64,000 nt of DNA from a virus. Location of the stretch: positions 1 through 64,000 of IMG/VR virus record IMGVR_UViG_3300037882_001492; one strand, 5' to 3'. Each line of letters starts with the position of its first letter. The stretch's first letter is position 1. Shown here one piece after another: positions 8,969 to 15,025 of this stretch. The notes beneath the pieces were generated by a model. It made no database searches. It was given only the letters and a program-made list of their open reading frames with translations, and was not told the origin of the DNA. The position numbers and the translations under genes were made by a program.

Positions 8969-9727
8969 ATGAGAAACAGAGAAACCCACCTATTAAAAAG
9001 AGGATTAAAGAAAAAATTTGCTAAACGAATTGCTGGACAGGCAGAAACAAGAACTGGTCGTACCCAAGACGATAAAATTGAACAAAATGCCGTAAAAAGA
9101 ACTTTAAAGATTAAAGGTCTAGCAACAAAAGGAAATTGGAAGAATATGAAAGACTACAAACACTTTAGTTATAGAGAAAATGTAAATGAAGGTTCAATGG
9201 GTTTGAGAAGATTAAAAAGAGTTGCTGATAAAACTGATCCTTTAAGCAAAAAATGGCTTAACACTTCTCGCAAGGAATACTACAAAACTCAAGATTCAAG
9301 CATTAGAAAAGGAGCCAAGGCCAAGAAAGTAAAAGCTAGAATAGAAAAGAACAGAGGATTTCAGTTTTACCTTAAAACAGGAAAAGATGTAAATGAAAGT
9401 AACGGGAGTAGAGATTACCAAGATATTCAAGCTACTAATGCAGAATTAAGAAAAGCAAATGCAGATGACAAAAGTCGTTCAAGTGATTCTCAAGATAGGA
9501 AATATACAATTAATAAACCAGATTTAAGTGTTTTAAATGACCCCAAAGTTCTTCGTAAATGGAAATCTGCAAGTAAAAGATTAAGTCAAAAAAATGCCAA
9601 GGGTTTAAAGAAACATATAGGCCAACCAGAAAGAAGAACAAAAAGCGATTTAAATTTTAACTCCAAAGCTAAAGGCGGGTCAACTTTGTCTCTTCTCAAA
9701 AAAAGTTTAAAATCTAAAAAATCCTAA
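8969..9727 (+). CDS. Lys/Arg-rich protein with VNEGS motif
   Basis: 252 residues, rich in Lys, Arg, Ser and Asn. ENVNEGSMGLRRLKRVADKTD sits near residues 70-90 and a degenerate VNESNGS near 141. It is divergent from the 8925 gene, with a 43-nt spacer that has CTATATAA on one side and CTAAATACTTATAG on the other. The relation to the leftward basic proteins is clear from the shared module. It may be a DNA-compacting or internal head protein. Confidence 0.55.
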   Translation: MRNRETHLLKRGLKKKFAKRIAGQAETRTGRTQDDKIEQNAVKRTLKIKGLATKGNWKNMKDYKHFSYRENVNEGSMGLRRLKRVADKTDPLSKKWLNTSRKEYYKTQDSSIRKGAKAKKVKARIEKNRGFQFYLKTGKDVNESNGSRDYQDIQATNAELRKANADDKSRSSDSQDRKYTINKPDLSVLNDPKVLRKWKSASKRLSQKNAKGLKKHIGQPERRTKSDLNFNSKAKGGSTLSLLKKSLKSKKS

Positions 9728-9728
9728 A

Positions 9729-9884
9729 AGAGTCCCAACCTTTTAAAATTAGAGTCCCAAAAGTATAATATTGCAAGTATGTGGTGGAGCCTTTTTTGTG
9801 TTGTGCTTAGTTTTCTTATAGGTGTGATTGTAGCACTATTTTTAGATAAAATTTTTCATTTTGAGAAATAACAAATAGAGTCCC
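9729..9884. repeat. Three copies of AGAGTCCC
   Basis: AGAGTCCC occurs at 9729-9736, 9751-9758 and 9877-9884, flanking a possible 30-codon gene between the basic protein and the early block. The copies are short. They may be regulatory or chance. Confidence 0.3.
9779..9871 (+). CDS. Possible 30-residue single-span membrane peptide
   Basis: ATG at 9779 opens 30 codons. The peptide starts MWWSLF, has one hydrophobic span (about residues 4-22) and a charged end FHFEK. TATAAT lies upstream at about 9764. There is no Shine-Dalgarno sequence. It is the only convincing reading in the 9728-10040 gap, whose remainder is AT-rich and shows no other gene. Confidence 0.3.
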   Translation: MWWSLFCVVLSFLIGVIVALFLDKIFHFEK

Positions 9885-10043
9885 TTAATTTTATTTATTT
9901 GATAGAATTTTATAAGTTTAATAGAATGATATAGAGTGCTATTAATAAAGATACTATCTTTGATATATTAGGCTGGCAAGTTGATAATGAGTCTCAACAA
10001 CGCGAGATTTTCCGGTGAAGATTGTGTGAAGAGAAGAAAAGGC

Positions 10044-10072
10044 TTGCATTTCATCCAATCTTAGGGTACAAT
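10044..10072 (+). promoter_or_regulatory. Sigma70-type early promoter, predicted leaderless
   Basis: TTGCAT (10044-10049), 17-nt spacer, TACAAT (10067-10072), then 6 nt to ATG at 10079. Just upstream is TGAAGATTGTGTGAAGA, which recurs before other early promoters. Initiation about 6-7 nt after the -10 would fall on the ATG. Confidence 0.7.
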
Positions 10073-10078
10073 CGTGGC

Positions 10079-10315
10079 ATGGAAACGGAACGCATTGAAG
10101 TAGATTCCACCATGCTTAAGAGCCTGGAATACGACCATACGACCGGGACGCTAACGGCGCATTTCAAGGGATTACCTTATGCGTATTACAATGTTCCGGT
10201 AATGGTTTTCAATGCGTTGAAGCACGCCGCAGAGAATGGCGAGTCTGTTGGAAAATTGTTCCACGCTACGATCCTTAAGGCCGGATACGAATATTGCCGC
10301 ATGGAGGAAAACTAA
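10079..10315 (+). CDS. KTSC-domain protein
   Basis: 78 residues. It shows the KTSC pattern: a short N-terminus with VDSTMLKSLEYDHTTGTL, then HFKGLPYAYYNVPVMVFNALKHAAENGESVGKLFH. The family is small, widespread in phages and bacteria, and of unclear biochemical role. The start at 10079 is chosen over an upstream in-frame codon because a sigma70-like promoter ends 6 nt before it. The stop TAATG overlaps the next start. G+C-richer codons than the late genes. Confidence 0.75.
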   Translation: METERIEVDSTMLKSLEYDHTTGTLTAHFKGLPYAYYNVPVMVFNALKHAAENGESVGKLFHATILKAGYEYCRMEEN

Positions 10316-10473
10316 TGAAACCTTTTCGATTCCTTTCTATCTTATTGGCATCTATTGTATTTCTAACCACTAGGTTTGCGTTTGAGGGTAGTGCTGCCGA
10401 GTCTTATATTGCTTTCTTGATTGCTTTATTTGGGGTCGAAAACATGACGAAAGAGAAATATGAAGATGAATAG
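10315..10473 (+). CDS. Small membrane protein
   Basis: 52 residues beginning MKPFRFLSILLASIVF. There are two hydrophobic segments (about 5-18 and 30-40) and an acidic tail ending KYEDE. Its ATG overlaps the KTSC stop (TAATG), which supports coupled translation. Its last bases, TATGAAGATGAATAGTGC, recur exactly at the end of the next gene (10910-10927). No homologue recognised. Confidence 0.55.
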   Translation: MKPFRFLSILLASIVFLTTRFAFEGSAAESYIAFLIALFGVENMTKEKYEDE

Positions 10474-10498
10474 TGCTTGCAATACGGCTCCCGATGCT

Positions 10499-10924
10499 AT
10501 GGAAGTAATCCTAGACAATCGTAAGGATGGTCGTTCTATTGCATTGAAAGGAGATAAAGGAGCCGTAGAATTTTATTGGTATAAACCGATGGAAGGATGG
10601 GAACATCATTTCAGCGGCGGAATAGAATGCCATAGCAAGAATCCCCGTAGTCAGAACGATAGATCCTTACAAGAATGGAATAAGGAACATTGTGAAAAGA
10701 AAGGTATTCCATATGATCGTTCTAAGGATGATTGTATTCTAACTGGTGGAGAATGTTATTGTGACGGTACTAGCTTAGGTGCTATTAACTTTGCAGAAAG
10801 TTATGGCATTAAACCTAGCGATACGATTGATAGTCTTGAAAAGCGTGATATGATTATCCATATTGTGCGTATGCTTAAAGGCTATTATCATTCTTGGTTT
10901 AACGAAGATTATGAAGATGAATAG
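10499..10924 (+). CDS. Hypothetical phage protein with conserved GG(E/P)CYCDGTSL segment
   Basis: 141 residues from ATG 10499. The pattern FSGGIECHSK ... CILTGGECYCDGTSLGAINFAESYG resembles a family I associate with actinobacterial phages (HxS-GG-x-C-W-H-D-G-S-S-L). An upstream start at 10460 is possible, but bases 10474-10498 look like a copy of the promoter segment found before 11026 (CTTGCAAT...CTCCCGAT), so the later ATG is preferred. The gene ends with the same 18-nt sequence as its left neighbour. Function unknown. Confidence 0.6.
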   Translation: MEVILDNRKDGRSIALKGDKGAVEFYWYKPMEGWEHHFSGGIECHSKNPRSQNDRSLQEWNKEHCEKKGIPYDRSKDDCILTGGECYCDGTSLGAINFAESYGIKPSDTIDSLEKRDMIIHIVRMLKGYYHSWFNEDYEDE

Positions 10925-10975
10925 TGCGATTTCGCACACTCTCAGCCGATTGTGAAGATTGTGTGAAGAAAAGAA
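10924..10975. promoter_or_regulatory. Palindromic early-region module, copy 1
   Basis: GTGCGATTTCGCAC (10924-10937) is followed by ACTCTCAGC and TGTGAAGATTGTGTGAAGA. It lies directly after a stop codon and before the promoter at 10991. Related copies occur at 11782, 12395 and 14443. It could be an operator or an RNA hairpin (5-bp stem, AUUU loop). Confidence 0.55.
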
Positions 10976-10990
10976 GAAGAGAAATAGAGC

Positions 10991-11019
10991 TTGCAATCGC
11001 TCCCCGATAGCAGTATAAT
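10991..11019 (+). promoter_or_regulatory. Sigma70-type early promoter
   Basis: TTGCAA (10991-10996), 17-nt spacer, TATAAT (11014-11019), 6 nt, then ATG at 11026. It has the same geometry as the promoters before 10079, 11942, 12489 and 12724. Confidence 0.75.
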
Positions 11020-11025
11020 GGTGGC

Positions 11026-11046
11026 ATGAGCGAGCAGCACCGCTAA
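11026..11046 (+). CDS. Possible six-residue leader peptide
   Basis: ATG AGC GAG CAG CAC CGC TAA lies exactly 6 nt after the TATAAT box, so the predicted transcript would begin on this ATG. It precedes the 66-residue gene at 11075 by 28 nt. It may be a leader peptide or only the former start of the gene. Confidence 0.25.
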   Translation: MSEQHR

Positions 11047-11074
11047 CGCTCAAACCCAAAACAAACCTAAGAGC

Positions 11075-11275
11075 ATGAAACTCTCGCCCACTACTAATCA
11101 GAATAAGCGCCGTTGCCGTTCTGTTCGTATCTTTCGCGTTACGGACGGATTTCAAGTCGAAGTAACCGAAAAGAAAAATGGTATCGTGATTCCGTTCAAC
11201 TTCCATACTCGCGCTCAGGCTCATGCTTTCGTAAACCGTAACCTGCACCTGATCGGAGCCTATCGCGCTCGCTAG
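11075..11275 (+). CDS. Small basic hypothetical protein
   Basis: 66 residues, basic. It has an N-terminal TTNQNKRRCRSVRIF, a central VTEKKNGIVIPFNFHTRAQAHAF and an HLIGAYRAR tail. It looks like a compact beta-rich domain. AAGAGC lies just before the ATG, a poor ribosome site. G+C-rich codons. Early-gene position suggests a host-takeover role, but nothing specific is visible. Confidence 0.6.
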   Translation: MKLSPTTNQNKRRCRSVRIFRVTDGFQVEVTEKKNGIVIPFNFHTRAQAHAFVNRNLHLIGAYRAR

Positions 11276-11292
11276 TTTTCATGCTTAGGAAA

Positions 11293-11323
11293 GGGGATTA
11301 GAATGGTCTAGTCCCCTATTTCT
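11293..11323 (+). terminator. Rho-independent terminator
   Basis: GGGGATTAGA (11293-11302) pairs with TCTAGTCCCC (11307-11316), with one G-U pair and an ATGG loop, followed by TATTTCTT. Nearly the same hairpin recurs at 12352. Confidence 0.7.
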
Positions 11324-11342
11324 TAAGAATGGAGTAAAACAA

Positions 11343-11660
11343 ATGAAAATGGCCCTTACTAAAAAGACGCTGCATACTCTCACGCTTCAATCGGAGAATG
11401 AAGATATCTTGAAGAAGATCGCGGATTATGCTGCTAATGTGGAAACGCTGCCGGTTACCCTGCACGAATCACAAGTTTGTAGTTTGCTTCTGGCCGTTTC
11501 TTCTGCATTGTATACTTATAACCGTAGTGGCGAGACGATGAAGATTCCGCTTATTAGGGAGATTTTCGGAATCTTTGCTAGGTATCATATCCATATCAGT
11601 CTGTTGGATGCTAAAAATGTCGTCGAATACCTCACTAGTAAGTATATCCATAATGATTAA
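11343..11660 (+). CDS. Hypothetical early protein
   Basis: 105 residues, helical, with a hydrophobic centre (SQVCSLLLAVSSALYTYN). Unlike its neighbours it has a Shine-Dalgarno-like GGAG ten nt before the ATG. It follows a terminator directly, so its transcript must read through or start nearby. No family recognised. Confidence 0.6.
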   Translation: MKMALTKKTLHTLTLQSENEDILKKIADYAANVETLPVTLHESQVCSLLLAVSSALYTYNRSGETMKIPLIREIFGIFARYHIHISLLDAKNVVEYLTSKYIHND

Positions 11661-11738
11661 GTGAGCGTAACCGTTCCCGGTTAGTCTTGAAACTAATAAC
11701 TGGCAATCGTTACATGGCTGCCGCTGCCTAATGCGGAT

Positions 11739-11770
11739 AGGGGGATAGCAATATTCCCCTAATTTCTTTT
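11739..11770 (+). terminator. Rho-independent terminator with GCAA loop
   Basis: AGGGGGATA (11739-11747) pairs with TATTCCCCT (11752-11760) around the tetraloop GCAA, followed by AATTTCTTTT. The 11661-11738 interval before it holds a TAACCG/CGGTTA hairpin and no gene. Confidence 0.7.
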
Positions 11771-11781
11771 GGGAGCTGATA

Positions 11782-11840
11782 GTGTGCGAAATCGCTCATT
11801 TAAAGAAATGCTTGCATTCTAGGCTAGTTTCGTGTATCAT
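11782..11840 (+). promoter_or_regulatory. Palindrome copy plus promoter without obvious gene
   Basis: GTGTGCGAAATCGCTC (11782-11797) is a variant of the early palindrome. It precedes TTGCAT (11812-11817), a 17-nt spacer and TATCAT (11835-11840). The predicted transcript starts near 11847 and runs into the next promoter with only a two-codon ATG-CCC-TAG frame. It may yield a short RNA or serve the gene at 11942. Confidence 0.5.
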
Positions 11841-11906
11841 AGGGGGATCGCCACAAGTCTCATGCCCTAGCCTGAAAAAAAAATGGAGAAAACTAGGTCT
11901 AAAGGC

Positions 11907-11935
11907 TTGACAAGGTGCCAACAATCTGATACAAT
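11907..11935 (+). promoter_or_regulatory. Consensus sigma70 promoter, predicted leaderless
   Basis: TTGACA (11907-11912), 17-nt spacer, TACAAT (11930-11935), 6 nt (AGGAAC), ATG at 11942. The spacing places transcription start at the ATG. Confidence 0.75.
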
Positions 11936-11941
11936 AGGAAC

Positions 11942-12334
11942 ATGACGCAAGAAACTCAATCTAATCCCTCCGGCCCCGCTAAGCGGTTCCGGTCCCCTAA
12001 TCGCCCTAAGTCCGAGCGGCTGGCAGAAGCTCAAGCTAAAGCTGCTCGCTTGGCTGCTAGTGTCGCTGCTCAAGAATGCTCGGAACATCCCGAAGTTCAA
12101 GCGATTGACGCTCAGATCAAGGAAGCGAATAAGACCGTTATCAATCTCACCCGTCACGCTAAAGAAGGCGTTGAGAATGCGGAAAACTTTGATAAGCGAG
12201 CGGCAGAATGGCGCGAGCGGGCCGCTACTGCTAATCAGGCTCTTCCCGCTGCTAAGGATACTTTGTCGGCCCTTAAGGAACAGCGCCGGGCCGTTATCGC
12301 TAGCCTTGCACAAGGGGGCGCTATCGAATCCTAA
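11942..12334 (+). CDS. Alanine-rich coiled-coil early protein
   Basis: 130 residues, rich in Ala, Glu, Lys and Arg, with a heptad-like helical stretch from about 25 to 120 (SERLAEAQAKAARLAASVA, NFDKRAAEWRERAATAN). The N-terminus is Pro/Ser-rich and likely disordered. Codons are strikingly G+C-rich (GCT, CGG) relative to the late genes, consistent with adaptation to a GC-richer host or recent acquisition. Function unknown. Confidence 0.65.
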   Translation: MTQETQSNPSGPAKRFRSPNRPKSERLAEAQAKAARLAASVAAQECSEHPEVQAIDAQIKEANKTVINLTRHAKEGVENAENFDKRAAEWRERAATANQALPAAKDTLSALKEQRRAVIASLAQGGAIES

Positions 12335-12351
12335 CTAGGATATTTCATAGA

Positions 12352-12386
12352 AAGGGGATTAGGACGGCCTAGTCCCTTATTTCTAT
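12352..12386 (+). terminator. Rho-independent terminator
   Basis: AAGGGGATTAGG and CCTAGTCCCTT form an imperfect stem followed by ATTTCTATTG. It is a sister of the hairpin at 11293. Confidence 0.65.
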
Positions 12387-12394
12387 TGTTTCGG

Positions 12395-12481
12395 GTGAGC
12401 GATTTCGCACACTCTCAGCTCCGTGTGAAGATTGTGTGAAGATAATAAGTAGTTGCATTCGGATGGCGAGTATGGTATAAT
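12395..12481 (+). promoter_or_regulatory. Palindromic module copy 3 and promoter
   Basis: GTGAGCGATTTCGCAC (12395-12410), ACTCTCAGCT and TGTGAAGATTGTGTGAAGA repeat copy 1. They are followed by TTGCAT (12453-12458), a 17-nt spacer and TATAAT (12476-12481). ATG follows 7 nt later at 12489. Confidence 0.7.
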
Positions 12482-12488
12482 CAACGGT

Positions 12489-12662
12489 ATGAGTAAAAAA
12501 GACTACATCGCACTCGCTGAGATTCTAAAGAAACGAGAACCATTCATTAGCGATTATCAATTTAGTCATTTGTTGAATGATCTTATGGCGTATATGATTA
12601 AAGATAACCCTAACTTTGATAAAGATAAGTTTATGGATGCTATCTATAACTTGCCGGTTTGA
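12489..12662 (+). CDS. Small hypothetical phage protein (MSKKDYIALAEIL family)
   Basis: 57 residues. The N-terminal MSKKDYIALAEILKK and C-terminal DNPNFDKDKFMDAIYNL match a very common small phage family of unknown function. The start is set by the promoter, whose TATAAT ends 7 nt before this ATG; an upstream in-frame ATG would lie inside the promoter. Confidence 0.7.
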   Translation: MSKKDYIALAEILKKREPFISDYQFSHLLNDLMAYMIKDNPNFDKDKFMDAIYNLPV

Positions 12663-12688
12663 CTTCTGCTATTTTTAGAAGTTTACGC

Positions 12689-12717
12689 TTGACTTCGACG
12701 CTTGACTTTGGTACAAT
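12689..12717 (+). promoter_or_regulatory. Sigma70 promoter, predicted leaderless
   Basis: TTGACT (12689-12694), 17-nt spacer, TACAAT (12712-12717), 6 nt, ATG at 12724. The spacer contains a second TTGACT copy. Confidence 0.7.
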
Positions 12718-12723
12718 GATAGC

Positions 12724-13428
12724 ATGACGATTAAACTCTCTAGTCCTGGTAAAATGCCATGCTACACTTGGAGCATTCCGGCATTTGATACTTGTCCTGG
12801 TGCAGTTATTGACTTTTCATCTTACGATGGTCAATTGAAGAATTGGTCTAAGTTTAAGCGTAAGATGAAGAAAACTAATCAAGTAGATGCTTGTAAAGGA
12901 TGCTATGCTCAATATGGTCATTATACCTTTCCTGGGTCTGCCAATCTTCGTAAGCATAATCTAAAGGATTGGAAACGCAAGAATTGGGTTAAGGATATGG
13001 TAAAGGCTATTAAGCATATGCCATATTTCCGATTCTTTGATAGTGGGGATATCTATTGTGTTGAATTGGCTATTAAGATTGAACAAATCGTAAAAGCCTG
13101 TCCCGATACTAAGTTTTGGATTCCCACCCGTTCCCATAAGATCAAACTAATAAAAAATGTTATTGACCGCCTCAACCATCTTACTAATTGCGTTGTTCGC
13201 ATTTCCTCTGATTCTGTTATTGGTGGGATTGTGGACTATGCGACTAACTCAACGATTGTGCCGAGCAATTCGGTAAAATCAAAACCTAATTTCCTCGTTT
13301 GTCAATCATTTAATCGTGAGGGCAAATGCGGAGATTGTCGAGCCTGTTGGAACAAAACCATTAAAACCATTGCATATCCCGCTCACGGGATTGTAATGAA
13401 ATCTGTTCTCAAGAAATTGGAAGTGTAA
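12724..13428 (+). CDS. gp88-family protein
   Basis: 234 residues. It shows the phage gene-product-88 family pattern: N-terminal MPCYTWSIPAFDTCPG, ACKGCYA with Cys 57 and 60, YFRFFDSGDIY, PTRSHK and C-terminal CGDCRACW. The cysteine pairs suggest a metal or cluster site, but the biochemical role of the family is not established as far as I know. It has its own promoter immediately upstream. Confidence 0.7.
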   Translation: MTIKLSSPGKMPCYTWSIPAFDTCPGAVIDFSSYDGQLKNWSKFKRKMKKTNQVDACKGCYAQYGHYTFPGSANLRKHNLKDWKRKNWVKDMVKAIKHMPYFRFFDSGDIYCVELAIKIEQIVKACPDTKFWIPTRSHKIKLIKNVIDRLNHLTNCVVRISSDSVIGGIVDYATNSTIVPSNSVKSKPNFLVCQSFNREGKCGDCRACWNKTIKTIAYPAHGIVMKSVLKKLEV

Positions 13429-13544
13429 AAATACGTTTTAAGCCCGAAGAATTTCGCACTAATAAACAAATTAGTGAAATCAGTAAAGATATTGATTGGG
13501 CAGAAATGATTGAAATCCCTGTCAATTCTACTAAACTCATTTAA
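13416..13544 (+). pseudogene. Open frame without canonical start, possible gene remnant
   Basis: A coding-like frame reads IRFKPEEFRTNKQ...WAEMIEIPVNSTKLI and stops at 13544. It has no ATG, GTG or TTG start after the upstream in-frame region and partly overlaps the gp88 gene end. It may use a rare ATT start at 13416 or be a decayed small gene. Confidence 0.3.
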
Positions 13545-13572
13545 GAAGCAAAACAACACATCATTAACCAAA

Positions 13573-13827
13573 ATGAAAAACACTAAACAAGTAATCCGTC
13601 CTTTGTATGCTATTGCATATGAGATTAAAAAAGATTGGAAGCTTCCTAACTATGCTGCAAAACCGTATCTAGAAGCTATGGGAAGTCTTAATCGAATTGA
13701 GGATATGTATTTTCTTGATTCGGCAAACATGATTGTGCGATACTTCCTTTCTAATGCAGCGTCATGGAAAGGTGAGAAAGCCCGTCAGATTAAGTCCGAA
13801 TTGAAATCTATGCTTGCGAGTAATTAA
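13573..13827 (+). CDS. Small protein with FLSNxxxWKGxxARxIKxEL motif
   Basis: 84 residues from ATG 13573, chosen over an upstream in-frame ATG because the family-like N-terminus begins here. The C-terminal IVRYFLSNAASWKGEKARQIKSEL matches the end of the leftward gene at 18034 (IVKKFLSNSGNWKGQHARRIKQEL), so the two are paralogues. Function unknown. The next gene starts 1 nt after the stop. Confidence 0.6.
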   Translation: MKNTKQVIRPLYAIAYEIKKDWKLPNYAAKPYLEAMGSLNRIEDMYFLDSANMIVRYFLSNAASWKGEKARQIKSELKSMLASN

Positions 13828-13828
13828 A

Positions 13829-14062
13829 ATGCCTACTTTCCACATTGCTAGGGATTCTGAAACTAAGCAATGGCAAGTAATTAAACAAGTTTCTATATCT
13901 TACGATAAAGTAAGCCCTAGAAGTAAGAAATACAACATAAGAGAAAACACTTGGGAGAATTCTCCCGTTTACTCAAATCCATTCTTTGATAGAGTGGATA
14001 CAATCAAAACCGAAACAATTGAAGAGGCAAAATTAGAATGTCAGAAGCGAAACTCTCTGTAG
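13829..14062 (+). CDS. Hypothetical protein
   Basis: 77 residues from ATG 13829 (an upstream in-frame ATG at 13814 would overlap the previous gene). It begins MPTFHIARDSETKQWQVIK, compact and charged, probably beta-rich. The last 25 nt overlap the next gene, suggesting coupling. No family recognised. Confidence 0.5.
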   Translation: MPTFHIARDSETKQWQVIKQVSISYDKVSPRSKKYNIRENTWENSPVYSNPFFDRVDTIKTETIEEAKLECQKRNSL

Positions 14063-14418
14063 AAATTACAGAAGGCCAGATTGCTAATGCTATTGCTGTA
14101 GCCATTAGTGAGGCTTTCAGTCCTGAAAAGAAAGAACGATTGATTCGTGATATTGTTCGCGCTCATTTGTCTACTAAGAAAGATTCTTATAGCCGTCAAA
14201 GTTTGCTAGAAGAACAAATCGGAATTCAAATTCGTATTATGGCTTCCGATCAAATGAAAGCCATTACTGAATCTTGGCGACCTGAAATTAATGCAATTGT
14301 CAGCAAGATTCTGAATCCTGCTGCTAAAGATCAAATCTTTGCACAATTGCAAACTGCTTTGCAGAAAGTGGTTCTTGTTAATTTTACTGTTAACGCTTGT
14401 TATGATGTAGAAGATTAA
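14038..14418 (+). CDS. Hypothetical helical protein
   Basis: 126 residues, almost entirely helical, with no Trp/Cys-rich motif. The N-terminal LSVEITEGQIANAIAVAISEAF leads into EEQIGIQIRIMASDQMK. Its start overlaps the preceding gene. It is the last conventional early gene before the palindrome at 14443. Function unknown. Confidence 0.6.
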   Translation: MSEAKLSVEITEGQIANAIAVAISEAFSPEKKERLIRDIVRAHLSTKKDSYSRQSLLEEQIGIQIRIMASDQMKAITESWRPEINAIVSKILNPAAKDQIFAQLQTALQKVVLVNFTVNACYDVED

Positions 14419-14442
14419 ACTATGAAATCGCATACTGTAATG

Positions 14443-14470
14443 GTGTGCGATTTCGCACACTCTCAGCTCT
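14443..14470. promoter_or_regulatory. Palindromic module, best copy
   Basis: GTGTGCGATTTCGCACAC (14443-14460) has perfect 8-bp arms around TT, followed by TCTCAGCTCT. Here the TGTGAAGATTG half of the module is missing. Confidence 0.55.
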
Positions 14471-14520
14471 CAATTAATCGCATCTCATAAAACCATAGAA
14501 ATCTAATCTCATATCTCCAA

Positions 14521-14536
14521 TGTTTCCCGTGAAACA
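14521..14536. promoter_or_regulatory. parS-like dyad
   Basis: TGTTTCCCGTGAAACA differs at one position from the bacterial parS consensus TGTTTCACGTGAAACA. It lies 20 nt upstream of a promoter in the non-coding end of the early block. No ParB-like gene is in the window. Confidence 0.35.
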
Positions 14537-14556
14537 TTTAAAACTCAATAAAATGT

Positions 14557-14585
14557 TTGTAAAATCAGGCGATCTATGGTATCAT
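14557..14585 (+). promoter_or_regulatory. Sigma70-like promoter
   Basis: TTGTAA (14557-14562), 17-nt spacer, TATCAT (14580-14585). Unlike the others it is followed by a leader of about 45 nt before ATG 14638. Confidence 0.55.
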
Positions 14586-14637
14586 GGTAGCCGGTCTAAT
14601 AACAAACCATTAAATCGCATTAATCAAATAAACTTCC

Positions 14638-14778
14638 ATGATACATGGAACTTGGTATTGTAATGTTTGTGACGCTGAAAATAGCGAAATAGATGGCGAA
14701 TGCCAGTTTTGCGAATGTCAGGGAGCAGATTGCAATAAAGATAATTGTTCAGATCCAGAACACCTAAAAACCCGATAA
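14638..14778 (+). CDS. 46-residue cysteine-rich mini-protein
   Basis: Seven cysteines in 46 residues: YCNVC near the start, CQFCEC in the middle, then DCNKDNC. The spacing (CxxC ... CxxCxC ... CxxxxC) suggests a zinc-binding knuckle. It lies downstream of the promoter at 14557, and the following frame has GTGAGG as ribosome site. No family recognised. Composition and clean frame support a real gene. Confidence 0.55.
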   Translation: MIHGTWYCNVCDAENSEIDGECQFCECQGADCNKDNCSDPEHLKTR

Positions 14779-14797
14779 AACAATGTGAGGAAATCAA

Positions 14798-14968
14798 ATG
14801 AAAGTTTATCTTGTTTGGATGCAGTAAAGGGAATGTTACAAGACTTTACTGCATATCTTCTCAACAAAGTATTTGGCAGTTGATTTCTGTAATCGCCACA
14901 ATCAGAGTTTAAGAGAGCGAGGCGCTAAAAACTATTTATATTATTTTACCGAAATGGAAGTAAAATAA
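14798..14968 (+). pseudogene. Small MKVYLVW-type gene interrupted by in-frame TAA
   Basis: GTGAGG precedes ATG 14798. The frame reads MKVYLVWMQ, TAA (14825-14827), then continues for 46 codons: RECYKTLLHIFSTKYLAVDF...YFTEMEVK, stop at 14966. The N-terminus and the IFSTKxLA segment resemble the DUF7336-like phage family, so both parts look like one gene. Either a nonsense mutation or read-through explains it. Other genes end in TAA normally, so reassignment is unlikely. Confidence 0.5.
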
Positions 14969-14993
14969 TATAATATCCTGTTTGACTTCTAAT

Positions 14994-15025
14994 ACCCCGG
15001 TTTTAAGTAACCGGGGTTATTTATT
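14994..15025 (+). terminator. Rho-independent terminator ending the early block
   Basis: ACCCCGGTT (14994-15002) pairs with AACCGGGGT (15009-15017) over 9 bp with a 6-nt loop, followed by TATTTATTTG. Confidence 0.75.

Noticed and set aside
11883-11944. 20-codon frame ending at the ATG of the next gene.
   Set aside because: It contains the consensus promoter of that gene and no ribosome site, so it is more likely promoter DNA.
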